DNA from: Adineta ricciae
Lineage: Eukaryota; Rotifera; Eurotatoria; Adinetida; Adinetidae
Direction of reading: 5' to 3'
Length of the DNA stretch: 64,000 nucleotides
NCBI GenBank assembly: GCA_905250025.1
Contig: CAJNOJ010000065.1
Coordinates: 1 to 64,000, forward strand
Under the pieces are notes generated by a model. It saw only the letters and a list, made by a program, of their open reading frames with translations, made no database searches and was not told where the DNA came from. This document shows positions 23,056 to 34,766 of this stretch, piece by piece (the stretch's first letter is position 1; each line of letters opens with the position of its first letter). The position numbers were made by a program, and so were the translations under genes.

Positions 23056-25210
23056 AGTTATAGATCAATATCAGTTATCTCTAGAAACAATTATGAAAAG
23101 AAATGTTTAAACACACGCACATAAAAACACAAAAATAAAGAATTCAAGTTTTTATGTGAATTTATATATCATCATTAGATGTCCTTATATCTCATATTAA
23201 GGTTTTCCTTATCAAACGAATTCACACTATTCTACACAGATTTCTATGATAACAAGACGATACTACGAAACTTTCAAGTGAAAAGACCAGTAGACGTCGT
23301 CCGACTGAATAAATGATTCGAACACAATCGAATTGTTCGTATTATCGGTCTATATCGTATATCTCAATAAATGCATCTACATACAAAACAATCCAGTCAA
23401 CGAATACACGACCACATCAAGATGACAAGGCAAAAAATCAAATGAAAAACAGATAAAAGTACTGGATAAAACGGTCATGATTAGTGTCGCATGTCGCTTC
23501 AAGTAGGTAAGCAAGATATCGAGATATATTAGCAATTGAACCAATGTTCTTACAATCAGTATAAAAATAAATATCTATAATGCGAAAATTCTATTCGTCC
23601 CAGTAATACATTTCATAATGAAAACATCAATAGAATTTATTATTCTACACGTAAGATGCCGCTACAAGACAATCTATAGATCAATTTCAGTTGTTATGAG
23701 AGAGATATCAATAGCTAATTCCGTATATTAGCAATTTACTTCCAAGAGTGCAATTGACGTTCGCACACTCAAACTAACTTTAGAACACAATAATCAACAG
23801 CCACGAGCTCAAACGAAGCGTACAAATCCAACACTCGAAGAAAATCAAAGTCTCTCATATAAAATAGATAAAGTTTTCGTGGACAGAATTTCATCTGAAA
23901 GTACCCTATTAGATTAATTATTTTCACATTATCAATACATGACAAGATTCTACAGGAACATCTGTTTCTAGATTGTCAATCTATCTAAGATAACTGATCT
24001 GATGTACCCATTGTCATAATTTTTAATTAGCGTTCTACATTGATGGTTTTAAATTCTGTGCGGCACCCAAAATCTCATGAAAACAAAGATATCTTATAGC
24101 GTTCTTTATTTCTCTTCTTCTGGTAACACATCTCATATGTCGAGATTGAGCATAAAAATAAAAAAAGCTAAAAAAAAGGTTCTCCGTCAGGTAAACTAAT
24201 ATACTGATAAGCACCTCGACAGTTCTTATTATACCCGTATGTCATGATTAATTGATAATAGATGTGCAAAGGAACACTTTTCTGACGACGATATCAAGTA
24301 TACATGCAGAGAAGTTATTAAAAGCTCGAGAAATAATTTTGTTCTTTCCCTAACTTTCCCATTAAGTCATCGAGTTACATCCAGTGAAACATTCATCTCT
24401 TTTATTTATTACAAAACAGAACTATGTAGGTGCTCGACAACGAGACGAAACCTATTTCCTTATTTTTCCCGTCATATAATATTTAATTTCTATATGGTAG
24501 TTTTTTCATGCAAAAAAAAGTGTTCTTAGTACTTTAGAAGTTATTTTTGAGATGAAAAGGCGAGATGCGTCACATTTCTATGGTGAATTTTCAAGTAGTT
24601 AACTATTTATTTTCATCTGACATTTCATTCTCCCTACTGAGAAATGTAGATTATGTATGTCACAAATACGTCGGAGAATTATGGCAAGATCGCGGTGATC
24701 AGTTATGAAAGAGTGCAAAGAAATCTTTTTTTTGCGCGGCGGCAAGTATGCGTTAAAGTTCAAGTATTACTTAGAGAATTTCAGATTTATAAATGAAATA
24801 GTTCATCCTAATATGGAGATAACACAACGACTCTCAAATACGTATTTTACCGTTTATCTGTGACAGCGTACACGTTCTGTTTATTATCAACATTCTCCAA
24901 GGGACATCATATTTCTTAACCTTATGCTGACGACAAGATCGTCAATAATGTAATCTCTTCGAGCACAATGTTGTTCTTTTATCCTCAAAAGTAGACTATA
25001 TTCTTTTGACTTATAATGCGTTCATTTTCTAATAGTACGAAACTACGCATTAAAAGTTATATTTAATGATAACATGTATATATGTACTAAACATAGTTTT
25101 ATTTGTTTAAACAGAAACTATTACCATATTTGACGACAAATGAGAATAGAAAGACACTGATGTGTATATATATGTATATTTTTTTTAGAAAATTTCGTCT
25201 TTTTCTCTTT
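23056..25210. other. Gene-free stretch
   Basis: About 2.15 kb of AT-rich sequence with only short random open frames on both strands. No exon-like pattern, tRNA or terminal-repeat element was recognised. It may hold regulatory sequence for the quinone reductase or the receptor gene. Confidence 0.5.
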
Positions 25211-26510
25211 TCAATTGAGCGAAAAGGTCATTAACATAGTATAGACAAGATTAGCAAACGGTTGTCGTTCGAGAAGAATTCGGTCGGCATCAGCGCCAAA
25301 GTTTTGATGTTCCATGACTTGACCAATTAGACTTATCAGTAGTTTTTGTCCTTCAAATTCTCCATAACGATAAACTAAATATGACCAGAGTAGATGAATA
25401 TATTGTTCTTGTGCTTGATTTATATGATAGATTGTTTTCTCAGATGGTTGGTAGTAAAAATCTGAATTATAATTTGTAACTAAGCAGGGACTGAGAAAAA
25501 GAATGATTTGGATGAGTTTACTAATAGCTGGATCGTGACCAATCAATTGATGTAGTTTTCGTATGAGTTGTTCTGCACGCGCAAGAATGTCTTGACCATA
25601 AACATGGGCGTACACAGCATGACATGCGAATTTTGGGTCGAAATGTACCAGATTATCATTTGAATTGAACAAATCCGATGAAGAGAATAGGAGAAGATAG
25701 TGTACATTGGTTCGAACTAACCATGCACGATCATTACTATTCATGTCCATTGAAAATGCTGGAATTGTTGCACGAAAATATGCAACTATTGACGATAGAC
25801 GAACAGTTAAGACACTAATGAATGTATGTTCTTTCAAACGGCATTTGATTGGTTGACCAGATAAGTATTCCTCGCGTTGCTCTTCAGCTTGCAAAATGGG
25901 TTGTAAACAGAAATGTTCGTATGCACTGCGAACATTTGTTATTTGAATCCAATCATTCGATGATAAAGGCGAAGAAAATTTGTCCACGGAGAGCAGATTC
26001 AATGCAGATAACTAAAAGGAATACATTTGAGATGATAGTCACAAACTCGAACTTGACTTACATCATGTAATACTCGACGCCCGTGTTTTTCACCGGATAC
26101 TGATGCGGGGCCTGTGAGAAGTTTTTCTTGTCGTTGTAAACGGTTAGCTTTAACAAGTTGTAGACGAGCTGCACGTTCTTCATCAGTGCGAATTAAATCT
26201 TTCTGCATACCAACAGCAAAACATTTTGCCAGACGGCATGTTGGACATTGTCGCCTTGTACGTTCATTAACTGGACAGTGCCCACCAAAACGGCAAGGTG
26301 GCAAAGCCTAGATGTAAACGAATTTTTTACGTGCAAAATGCGTGTTCTATCTGATAGAGTACTTACAGAGCCAGTTCGGCCATTTCTCCGGAAGAAAGCT
26401 TTGCATGTTGAACAAGTAATGACACCAAAATTTCGACCTGTGTTCTTGTCAAATCCACAGACGCGACACGGATCGCTTGCAGACATGCGATGAGATAGTT
26501 GAGATTGCAT
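25211..26510 (-). CDS. Nuclear hormone receptor, solitary copy
   Basis: Three exons in phase 0 (26367-26510, 26062-26307, 25211-26011) give 396 residues. The DNA-binding domain starts at about residue 15: CRVCGF opens finger one, the recognition helix is [10 protein letters not shown], and finger two runs [11 protein letters not shown] to [14 protein letters not shown]. Finger one has 14 residues between its cysteine pairs where 13 is the rule. The P-box (S, T, then A in CSTCKA) is unlike the usual EG..G or EG..A forms, so the response element may differ. The remaining 267 codons form a helical ligand-binding domain with the signature [17 protein letters not shown]. No clear activation helix 12 is seen at the C-terminus. 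The intron between the two fingers is in the same place as in the four receptors at 37.8-47.2 kb. Confidence 0.92.
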
Positions 26511-29500
26511 CTAATATACAAACAAGAACACGGATAAGTGTGAAGAAAGACATCATCTTCTTATCAACGTTTTCCCTTTTTTCAAAACACGATAGGCAGA
26601 GTCACCTCTGAAGTAAACCTTCCAATGGGGTATGTCTTATAGTTATTACAGACATGTGTATAATAAGTCGAGGGCTGATCACAATGTCACATTGCATGAG
26701 AAAGCAACGATGAAAAAATAATTTCACGATATTACAATACATTGGAAATAAGGATGACACTCAATGCTTTTGATCTGTTTTCTTCTTGTAATGCCGAGTT
26801 CATTCAGTCGAAATATTATTGAACCTCCCGATTTGTGACTCCGTCTATGTTTACTTGTACTACTTGCCTTGTAAATATAGATTTCTTTCCTCTCAGTCTC
26901 TTGTATCGAGTGACGCGCATTGATTACGCGCTTTCATGTGATTTATTCATATTGTGTTCCCGAGTTTCTCGTCTAACACGCGAATCAATCGCATTGAGGG
27001 TTAGTTTTAGACTTAAACAACTTCGAGCTCAAGTATTCTCTCGTACTTTGTCATTATCACTGATAAGAAATCGACTCTTTTTTTTCTATATTTGCTTTAC
27101 CTTTTTTGGGAACTGATTCAATAGTGCTGAACTGTGATGATAGTTTTCATTTTTTCCAAATCGATGATAGGCATCATCATGATCATATGTATCCATGATA
27201 TCCAACATGTTTTCACCGGGATATATCCAGAGAACTTCGCTTGATACTTGTGGTATAAGGCGTATATATATGTACGTCTGAAGGTAATCGTATGTGTGCT
27301 TGCACTTTGGTAATAGTTGCTTCGCGTTCTGTTTTTTCTCTTTCGTCTATAATAACAAGATGAATCGAGAAAGAAAGGCAAGAGAAAAAGGACTTGAAGC
27401 TTTCTTTTTTTTTCTATACATCCGTACTTCGTTCTTTTTTTTTCCTGTCAATAAGTACAAATTTTTTTTTTCTCGAAGGACATCTTCGCCTTACTTTCAG
27501 AAAAAAATTCGATCCTATCTGTTTATTTAATCGATAAGAAAAGACTAATTACGAATGAAAAAAATAACGACAATAAATAACGATAACTCACAGTTACGAT
27601 CATCGGTTGAATTTTCAATGCCGAGAACTATCATATCTGTGTCAAGGAATATCGCAAAATGTCGATTAGCGACATACGCGCACATAATTTGAAGACAAAA
27701 ATCAATAACAACCCCCGTGCTTTCTATTCTAGATGGGTATCTATGCAAAATTTCAACTAATCATGCGCGGATTGTTTATTATACTGACACTGTACGCCGG
27801 CTTAGGAGTGCACACCTGAAGAAAATATGATTAATCATGCATAGATGGTCAGCAGCTCATTGTGCGAAACAATTTCGAGTTAAGAAACTGCAATATATAC
27901 TTATCGAGATGTTTACGCATCCAAAGAATGCTCTTAATTATTCACAAACGTTTTTTGTTTGTTTAATAATAGAATTCTCTATTTAAAAACTTTGTCACTA
28001 AATAAAATATTTCTCAGTTCCATCGTCTAACACATTCGTGTTTTATCGGGGATATGTAATAAAGGTATTGGAAGTTTTTTACTCATCGTTAGGAGAAAAA
28101 CAATGAAACACTGAAAAAAAAAAGGTCGACTAAACGCGGGGTTGGTTTCGCAAGGAGAGAGATGTACGCAATTTATCTGTCGAATGTAAGACGGTGAAAA
28201 AATACATCTAGATACCTCCTCTTCAAACTGAGACGCTACTCGTATAATTCTCGATGGCCAAAATCGATAGAGAAATGCACTTGATGCCTTCTAATCTAGT
28301 TCTATATCGTCGCTGTATCCATTATTTTCCTTTCCAAGTACATTATTATTCTATATAAAGTACTACAAGCACTCACGTCCTTCGTCCTTTTTTCTCCGTC
28401 CCCTCCTATTAGCGAGTAGCGATAGTTGCGTTCGTCAGTGCGAAGCGGCAAGCAAGACGAGTAGAATTGGCTAGAGAAAATAGAAACAAAACGACGCAAA
28501 AAACAGCAAGATTTTTTTCTCGATGGAGAAAATAGGAGAACAGAAAAAATATTCCTCGTTTTCAGGTCGGCGTAGCCTCGTATCTGTAATACGAAGAGAA
28601 AAAAAACGTTCTCTCTAGATATAAATAAACCTCATATGTACCGAAGGACCTAACGGAACATATCATTGGAATTGAACGAAAATAAGTTCATTTGTTCGCA
28701 AAGTTCATATTTGTGGAACTTGATGAAAAATAATACATAGGCGAAAATAAAGCATAAGTATTCTGTTGATTGTTGATTTAATTTTGTTTTATAAAAAAAT
28801 TGCGACGTAGGTCATGTTTACTAACGGTGTCTAATCAGTCTCGTGTTCGTGACACGTGCAAGCATACGAATGTGCTTTACGGTGAAATCTTCTTTGTAGT
28901 TTACTGTGAACGTCGATGAAAATAGAATAAGGAGATTTGTCATGCATTTTACGTCGAAACGTCTCATCTTATTGAATGAAAATACAATCATTTAGATTTT
29001 AAAAGATCGTAACAGGCTAGCGTCTTGTAAAACCGTTGAAGATAGACTACTTTTAGGTTTCTCGGCGCCATGAGTTCTTTAATCAAATCCTTTTGAAGTT
29101 ATTTTAGTATTATGAAACGTCATTGTCGAACACAAATCGTACTCGATATAATTTCGCGCAACATAACATTGAGACCAGCATATTTCCTGCGATTTACAAA
29201 ATTCCATCACTCTTCTCACAAAGGTCATACATATTATCAAATAATTTGTATTCATAGTACATCATTCCTATCCTAGTGTCTATATGTTATACGAAATCTG
29301 CAAATTTTTCTCGCATGGTTCTTTGTTTTCATTAGAAAACATGATGACAGTTTGGGTAACTGTTATTAGTGACACTGCAATTTATTTCGCAAGTCGCACG
29401 TGCTCTCCACACCTGACGCATCGGTTTTTCTATGACATTTATGGTATAAATGCATCAAATGAGATTATAGTTTGCTGACAAACCTGGTCACAGTATTTTT

Positions 29501-30187
29501 CCGAGTACTATTAAATATAGATTGCAGTAATCATGGATTTGAGACAATACTAATAGGATAACAAAATACTTAGTTAGTGCCACATGTTATAAATTTATAT
29601 ACATGCAAATAATCGAGCGTAAAGGACAAAAACTGTTGAATAGTTATCAAAATATCATGAACGAGATGTCAGCGATGTACTGAATTTTATCTAACGAAAA
29701 AGAAACAGACTCATAATAGACAAAAGAATATGGGTGTATACAGCAACTTTTCTATACTGGTGCAATTTTTTATTGATATGTCTCGATAAAGGATGTATTG
29801 ACACTTCAAATATGTTAATAAATAAGCCCATACTGTTAATATTATACAATATCCATGACAACATGATCTGGAGATGCATGTATTTTCTATTTTTACTGTT
29901 TCAATCTTCAGTGAAATAAAAGTAACACATACCCTCGAAGAAAAATTACAAAAAAAGCATTACTTCAAACTAGTTTTGCATTATTGATTGTTGTACACGG
30001 CCGTTTGTTGTTTTCATTCGTTTAGCGGGTAAGTTTCTCGGTTCAACTACGGTGCTCTTCGAGTGCATTCAATATTAGTTCCAATCAAGAAAAGTATATC
30101 AATCACTTAAATGCACGCAACGGCTTGCGTTTTCCTTTTTAGTCTATAATGTTTAATCACGCAAAATCATTTTCTACATGAACTTTT
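26511..30187. other. Gene-free stretch
   Basis: About 3.7 kb with no supportable gene. Open frames at 26835-27116 (+) and 27118-27381 (-) have unnatural composition and no splice context. Several homopolymer A/T runs occur around 27400-27480 and 28100-28620. No RNA gene or mobile element was recognised. Confidence 0.5.
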
Positions 30188-31186
30188 CTAGAGAGAATTT
30201 CTTGAACGTGATGGAAATAGAGATCGACAGCGAACCATCTGTTTAACATTTCGTCGGAATTCGGGTGAAAAAAGCCATTTTACATAGAATTTATTCATGT
30301 ATGTGCTCGCTTCCAACATAATAAACAGTGCGTTGAGGAATTTCCATATTTCGGCTCGATGTCCAACATCTCTTCGACATTGATAATTAAGAGCATCACT
30401 TTCGAAGTCTTTCATTTTCAAATTGAACAATTGTAAGATTGTTATTGGTATAACAGCAAAGAGCGTATAAATACTGACGAAAACAAGCAACAACGAAGAC
30501 GTTTGTTGCTTCCGACGTGCTCGAGAGTCGTGTTTTTTTTGACAACGATTGCAGCAAATATACGAAGTGCATATAAAAATCATTAAGCATGGGATAAGAC
30601 GACAGAGCAAATTGATGTATGGCCAGACGGAATAGAACCAAACGTGTGCATAATCATGTACTTGGCAAGCTTGACCGAAGATAATAAATGCTTTTCCATA
30701 GTATTTCAACGAATATCGATAGTGAATAACGAAGAAGATCGCTATTGTGTACGTTAAGAAGATTTTGATAAGCACTCGTTTGTTTGTTATTTTGGAATGT
30801 GTCCGTTGTGGATACATGATCATATGTACGCGATCGATATTCAATAGGGCGATTAGAATAAGCGAAATCAATGCTGTACTACCAACGAATGGATAGAAAT
30901 AAGCGCAATTGAGGACTTTTCGTGGATCTGGAGCGAGATTCACTGCATCAAGCCAGTCCCAAAAGAAGAATATCAAATAGATAGTTTCGGAAATGGCAAT
31001 AAATATGTAATATAAGCAGGTTGGATGGAATCGTTGTCGATCTAAATTGCACATGGTTAATATCATTAAGATGTGACCAGGTATGCCGAATATAGGGAAT
31101 AGAAAGGCACCTATTTGCCAAACAAGCACATCGATTCCGAAATTCTCCACCAAACACATCGATGTCGTGTCACTAATGTTCGACAT
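30188..31186 (-). CDS. Rhodopsin-type G protein-coupled receptor, intronless
   Basis: One exon of 332 residues with seven hydrophobic helices. The N-terminus is short with a glycosylation site (NIS) and a cysteine. TM1 is rich in Gly/Ile (FPIFGIPGHILMI). The cysteine before TM3 (VLNCAYF) and one in the second outer loop (QACQVHD) can form the usual disulphide. At the end of TM3 the motif is NIDRVHMIMYP rather than DRY, and TM7 has MNKFYVKWLFSPEFR in place of NPxxY. The third inner loop has a basic cluster (KKHDSRARRKQQ). These traits match invertebrate peptide-receptor-like families that have expanded in some lineages, often as single-exon genes. The ligand cannot be inferred. The start is the first ATG of the frame and gives a sensible N-terminus. 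Confidence 0.87.
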   Translation of the reverse strand: MSNISDTTSMCLVENFGIDVLVWQIGAFLFPIFGIPGHILMILTMCNLDRQRFHPTCLYYIFIAISETIYLIFFFWDWLDAVNLAPDPRKVLNCAYFYPFVGSTALISLILIALLNIDRVHMIMYPQRTHSKITNKRVLIKIFLTYTIAIFFVIHYRYSLKYYGKAFIIFGQACQVHDYAHVWFYSVWPYINLLCRLIPCLMIFICTSYICCNRCQKKHDSRARRKQQTSSLLLVFVSIYTLFAVIPITILQLFNLKMKDFESDALNYQCRRDVGHRAEIWKFLNALFIMLEASTYMNKFYVKWLFSPEFRRNVKQMVRCRSLFPSRSRNSL

Positions 31187-32219
31187 TTGGATTGTATATT
31201 CTATTAGTCAGTATTCGAAGTTCTATGAAATATGAATAGCTAAAAGTAATTATGTAAATGCAAAACTGCATTGACCAATCTGATGGAATTTCTTGTTATG
31301 CGATCTAATAAACAATAATTTTCGAAGTATGTATATATCAACATTTAATTTCCAAGGATTTCAACGATACGCGAAAGGGTGATGAGAAAAAAAAACTTGA
31401 TCCACTTTTGAAAGATTTCTCGTCGTAGTTGTCAGTGCAAAGTTTGTCGTGCTTTCTAACACGATCCAATTATGGATGGATGCACGATGTTCAGTTTCGT
31501 TTACTTCTTTCGAGAAATTAAACTACTTAATCATTTAGAATGATGCATATATATCATTATGAGATTCTTCAGAATGTTTCAAGTGCAGTTATTTCATATG
31601 ACTTGTTTTGTTTATTGAAACCTTGTACGAAATGAGTCGATTTAAAGAGTATACATTCAATTCAAGATCTGATTTGAAAGCGAACAGATATGTCGGCGTC
31701 AGACATTGTTTAGTGTAATCATATCGTTGTTCAACATAGAAAAGATCAATATTTGTCTTCGAAATCAGTATGTATGTATGTAATACAATGATGAACTGAG
31801 AGGTTAGTTATTGATTAATTCACATTTCAAACCGTCTGAATCTTTAGACACAAATGTTTATTTTATTTTTCTTCTTCCATTTTCTTTTTCTCATTACCGA
31901 CATTACATACGGATCTCCACGTTGAATCTTCATGTTTCTCTTCTATTGACAGGACGTTCGCTACCATAGAGAGTTCTTATTTTATGTTTATTTAGTATGT
32001 TCGTTCTTGATGTGTTTAAACTAACTGATTGAAATATCCTCCCTTCTTTTTTTTCTCTTCGTTCTTCTTTTTACCTCATCTTGGTTTGATTTTACCACGG
32101 GCCGTTTTTTTTTCTTCTTCTTCTTCTTCTTCTTTTCTTATTAGAAGTGTTGACTTGTGGTTTGAACGTCATTTAAACAATTCAACGAGGAGAAGAAGAG
32201 AGAGAAAAAAAGACAAATT
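31187..32219. other. Divergent intergenic region
   Basis: About 1 kb between the GPCR gene and the gene at 32220, which point away from each other. Both promoters should lie here. A pyrimidine-rich block with (TTC) repeats lies at about 32045-32135. No gene was seen. Confidence 0.5.
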
Positions 32220-34389
32220 ATGAACGAGACCGATGAATACTCAAACGTCCAACGACGTCTTTGCGCGGTTATAGCCAAATCCGAATGGACATCTTCTCGT
32301 ATGCGCATGCAGAAAAGTGGCGAAGAATTACGAGAACGTCGCGCCAAGTCACACCGAACAGCAAACCAGTTTCTGCAAGAACTCCTAGAAAAACGCACTG
32401 ACAGTGATTTAATCGATGATCACGGCGCTGTCGATCGTTACCATCACTTCGTTAAATCGAAATCTACTCTTCATAATGATACAAACACGACATTAGATGA
32501 ATTTCATCGACGATTACGTGATCTCAATAATAACAATCACCACCAAAAAAGCCCGATAAAAAAGTTGCCCGATGTAAATTTCAGTTCAAAACAATCACAT
32601 GATAGACGGTCAACAACAAGTGAAATTCGCCACGATGAAGACGATGATGACGAACGAGTATGTCAATATTATAAATCGCTTATCATTTAGTTGTTCATAA
32701 AACAACCTTTGATGCGAAAGAGTCTTTCTATTGAGACTACTCTCCAAGTAAAATTTAACTAAAAGGTTTCTGTAGGCTAAATGGAAATTCTTTTTCGAAG
32801 AAAGCAATCAAGTTAAAATCAACCTTGATTTGAATTATTAAATCCACACATAAGAGAAGACTCTCATTCAAAAGTAATTAGGTTTGCTTTCTCTCTTCAG
32901 TTAGAACAATATTACGTAATCGGCAAAGATTGGTTTTGAGTAGCTTGTGAAACACTCGTTTATGAAGAAGATTATCTAACGACCATGTATCCTAAGATGT
33001 TCAATTCATCTGAAGACCTACCTACTTGCAAGTATTCGGATGGTTGAAGTATTATTTTTACTGTTCGAGATGTACATATCGATTTTTTAAAGATAATATT
33101 TATATTCTACCGAATCGTTCGATATCAATACAAACAGAATACATAGAAACGTTTCGAATCATTTTTTTTTGAATAGGTTTGTTTCGAATACGGAGATTTG
33201 AGATTTTGTTTTAGTCGAAACGATCACGAATATTTCCATCGATATCTATCCTACCGGCAACCTCGACTCCTAATGATACGACGCATGAATTAACAACATC
33301 AAGTTTTCATGTCGATGAAATTCAGAACCTATCCTACGTTCAATCACCAAATACTTCGTTTATTCACAGTTCAACTAATCCTGTTGAGTCATCACTTAAT
33401 GAGCATCATCAATCATCATTATTAGATAAATTCGAAGCATTGAATTCTTCGACGTTGTCATCAACTCATTCACAGACGCCAACTTTACATGTACCGAAAG
33501 CTCGCCGAGCAGATGGTACCGAACTCGGCCTTTTATCACCATCTTCATCTTCACGATCATCCTTGTCGTTTTCAAAAAGTCCAGTACTTACGAATATTTC
33601 ATTATTCAATCATTCGTATCTTCCACGTTCATTAACAACACGAGGAAAATTCAACGTAAATTCCACATTCAAACGTCAATTACCAACTGTTCCATCATCT
33701 GATCAAAAGCCTGTCTTACAGGAACATATTTCATCTGATCAACTATACGATTTACTTGACAATCTAGACACTCCTTCATCTCAAGATACATTTACGCATA
33801 AACTCGAACAAATAACTGTATCAACAAAAGTTTCAACCAATGAAGAATCTCACGCCAATCATTCTTCAGTCGAAAATCCACCAGTAATGAATAACGACAA
33901 AGAAAACATTCTCCCGAATCTGTTCAATCACTGTCAAACATCATCACGAGAAGAACAGTTCTATTCAACGTTTCAAATTAACATTGAAGACGTTAAAGAT
34001 CTCATTCTTTATACAATGACATTAAGTACAGTTCAATTGAGTGCATCTATATTACTGCCATATTCGATACTTAACGGTCGACGACCTCTCTTAACATGTT
34101 CGAATCAAACATGTTTTAAAAAGATTTCGTCCAAACAACCGAAGAATACTTATCAAGTAACAGCGATCGAAAAATCGTTAAATGCAACGGAATTTCAACC
34201 GAATGATATTATATTAAAAGTAAGAGAAGAAGTTGCTCACGGTTCGATCAAGTTCTTTGTTTTTAGGTTAATGACCAATCTGTATGGGGTATGACTACCG
34301 ATGAAATTAGTGAACTTTTGCGAACTTCGACTCAACGATCTAATCCTTGTTCGTTGACTTTTGCTCGACTTTGTCAGCCATTTATTTAA
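32220..34389 (+). CDS. Low-complexity protein with PDZ-like C-terminus
   Basis: Three exons (32220-32657, 33215-34219, 34267-34389) keep one frame and give about 521 residues. Residues 1-70 are helical and charged (from MNETDEYSNVQRRL), likely a coiled coil. The long middle is Ser/Thr/Asn/Pro-rich and probably disordered. The last 120 residues resemble a PDZ domain: FQPNDIILKVNDQSVWGM, then TTDEISELLR and CSLTFARL, matching the usual strand-helix-strand end of that fold; the GLGF-like loop is not obvious. The last short intron falls inside this motif, as is common in PDZ genes. Such a protein would act as a scaffold at membranes or the cytoskeleton. The first intron is 557 bases, long for this window, and might hide another exon. 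I do not recognise an orthologue. Confidence 0.78.
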
Positions 34390-34766
34390 ATTTGAGTATT
34401 TTTCAAAATAAAATTCATATGAGACTGCAACACATGTGAATGTCAGTTCGCTGAGAAAAAAAAAGACGCCTGCTGAAGTATGATGTAACACTCCGCATCT
34501 TATATAAGGTTTTATTACAACACAGTTTAGAGAAATATGAGAACTCGTTTGATATAACAAATGTTTTTCTAACTAAAATCAATCAGCCTGCTTAATTGAA
34601 AGACTAAACAACCTTCGAATGTTCGTTTCACTATTTTTTCTTTTAAAAAATGAAAGTCTATCAATCATTTTATTCATCGGAATGATATAAAAGGAAATTA
34701 AATAAGAAACAAAGTATATTCATTCGTATGATGAAAGACGAATTTTCGTGTCGGTTTTTTTCTTCT
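34390..34766. other. Convergent 3' spacer
   Basis: About 375 bases between the stop codons of two converging genes (PDZ-like protein and acyl-CoA oxidase). An AATAAA-like sequence (AAAATAAAATTC) lies just after the first stop. Nothing else was seen. Confidence 0.5.

Noticed and set aside
26835-27116. Plus-strand 93-residue open frame
   Set aside because: Composition is random for AT-rich DNA, with no domain, splice context or poly(A) support.
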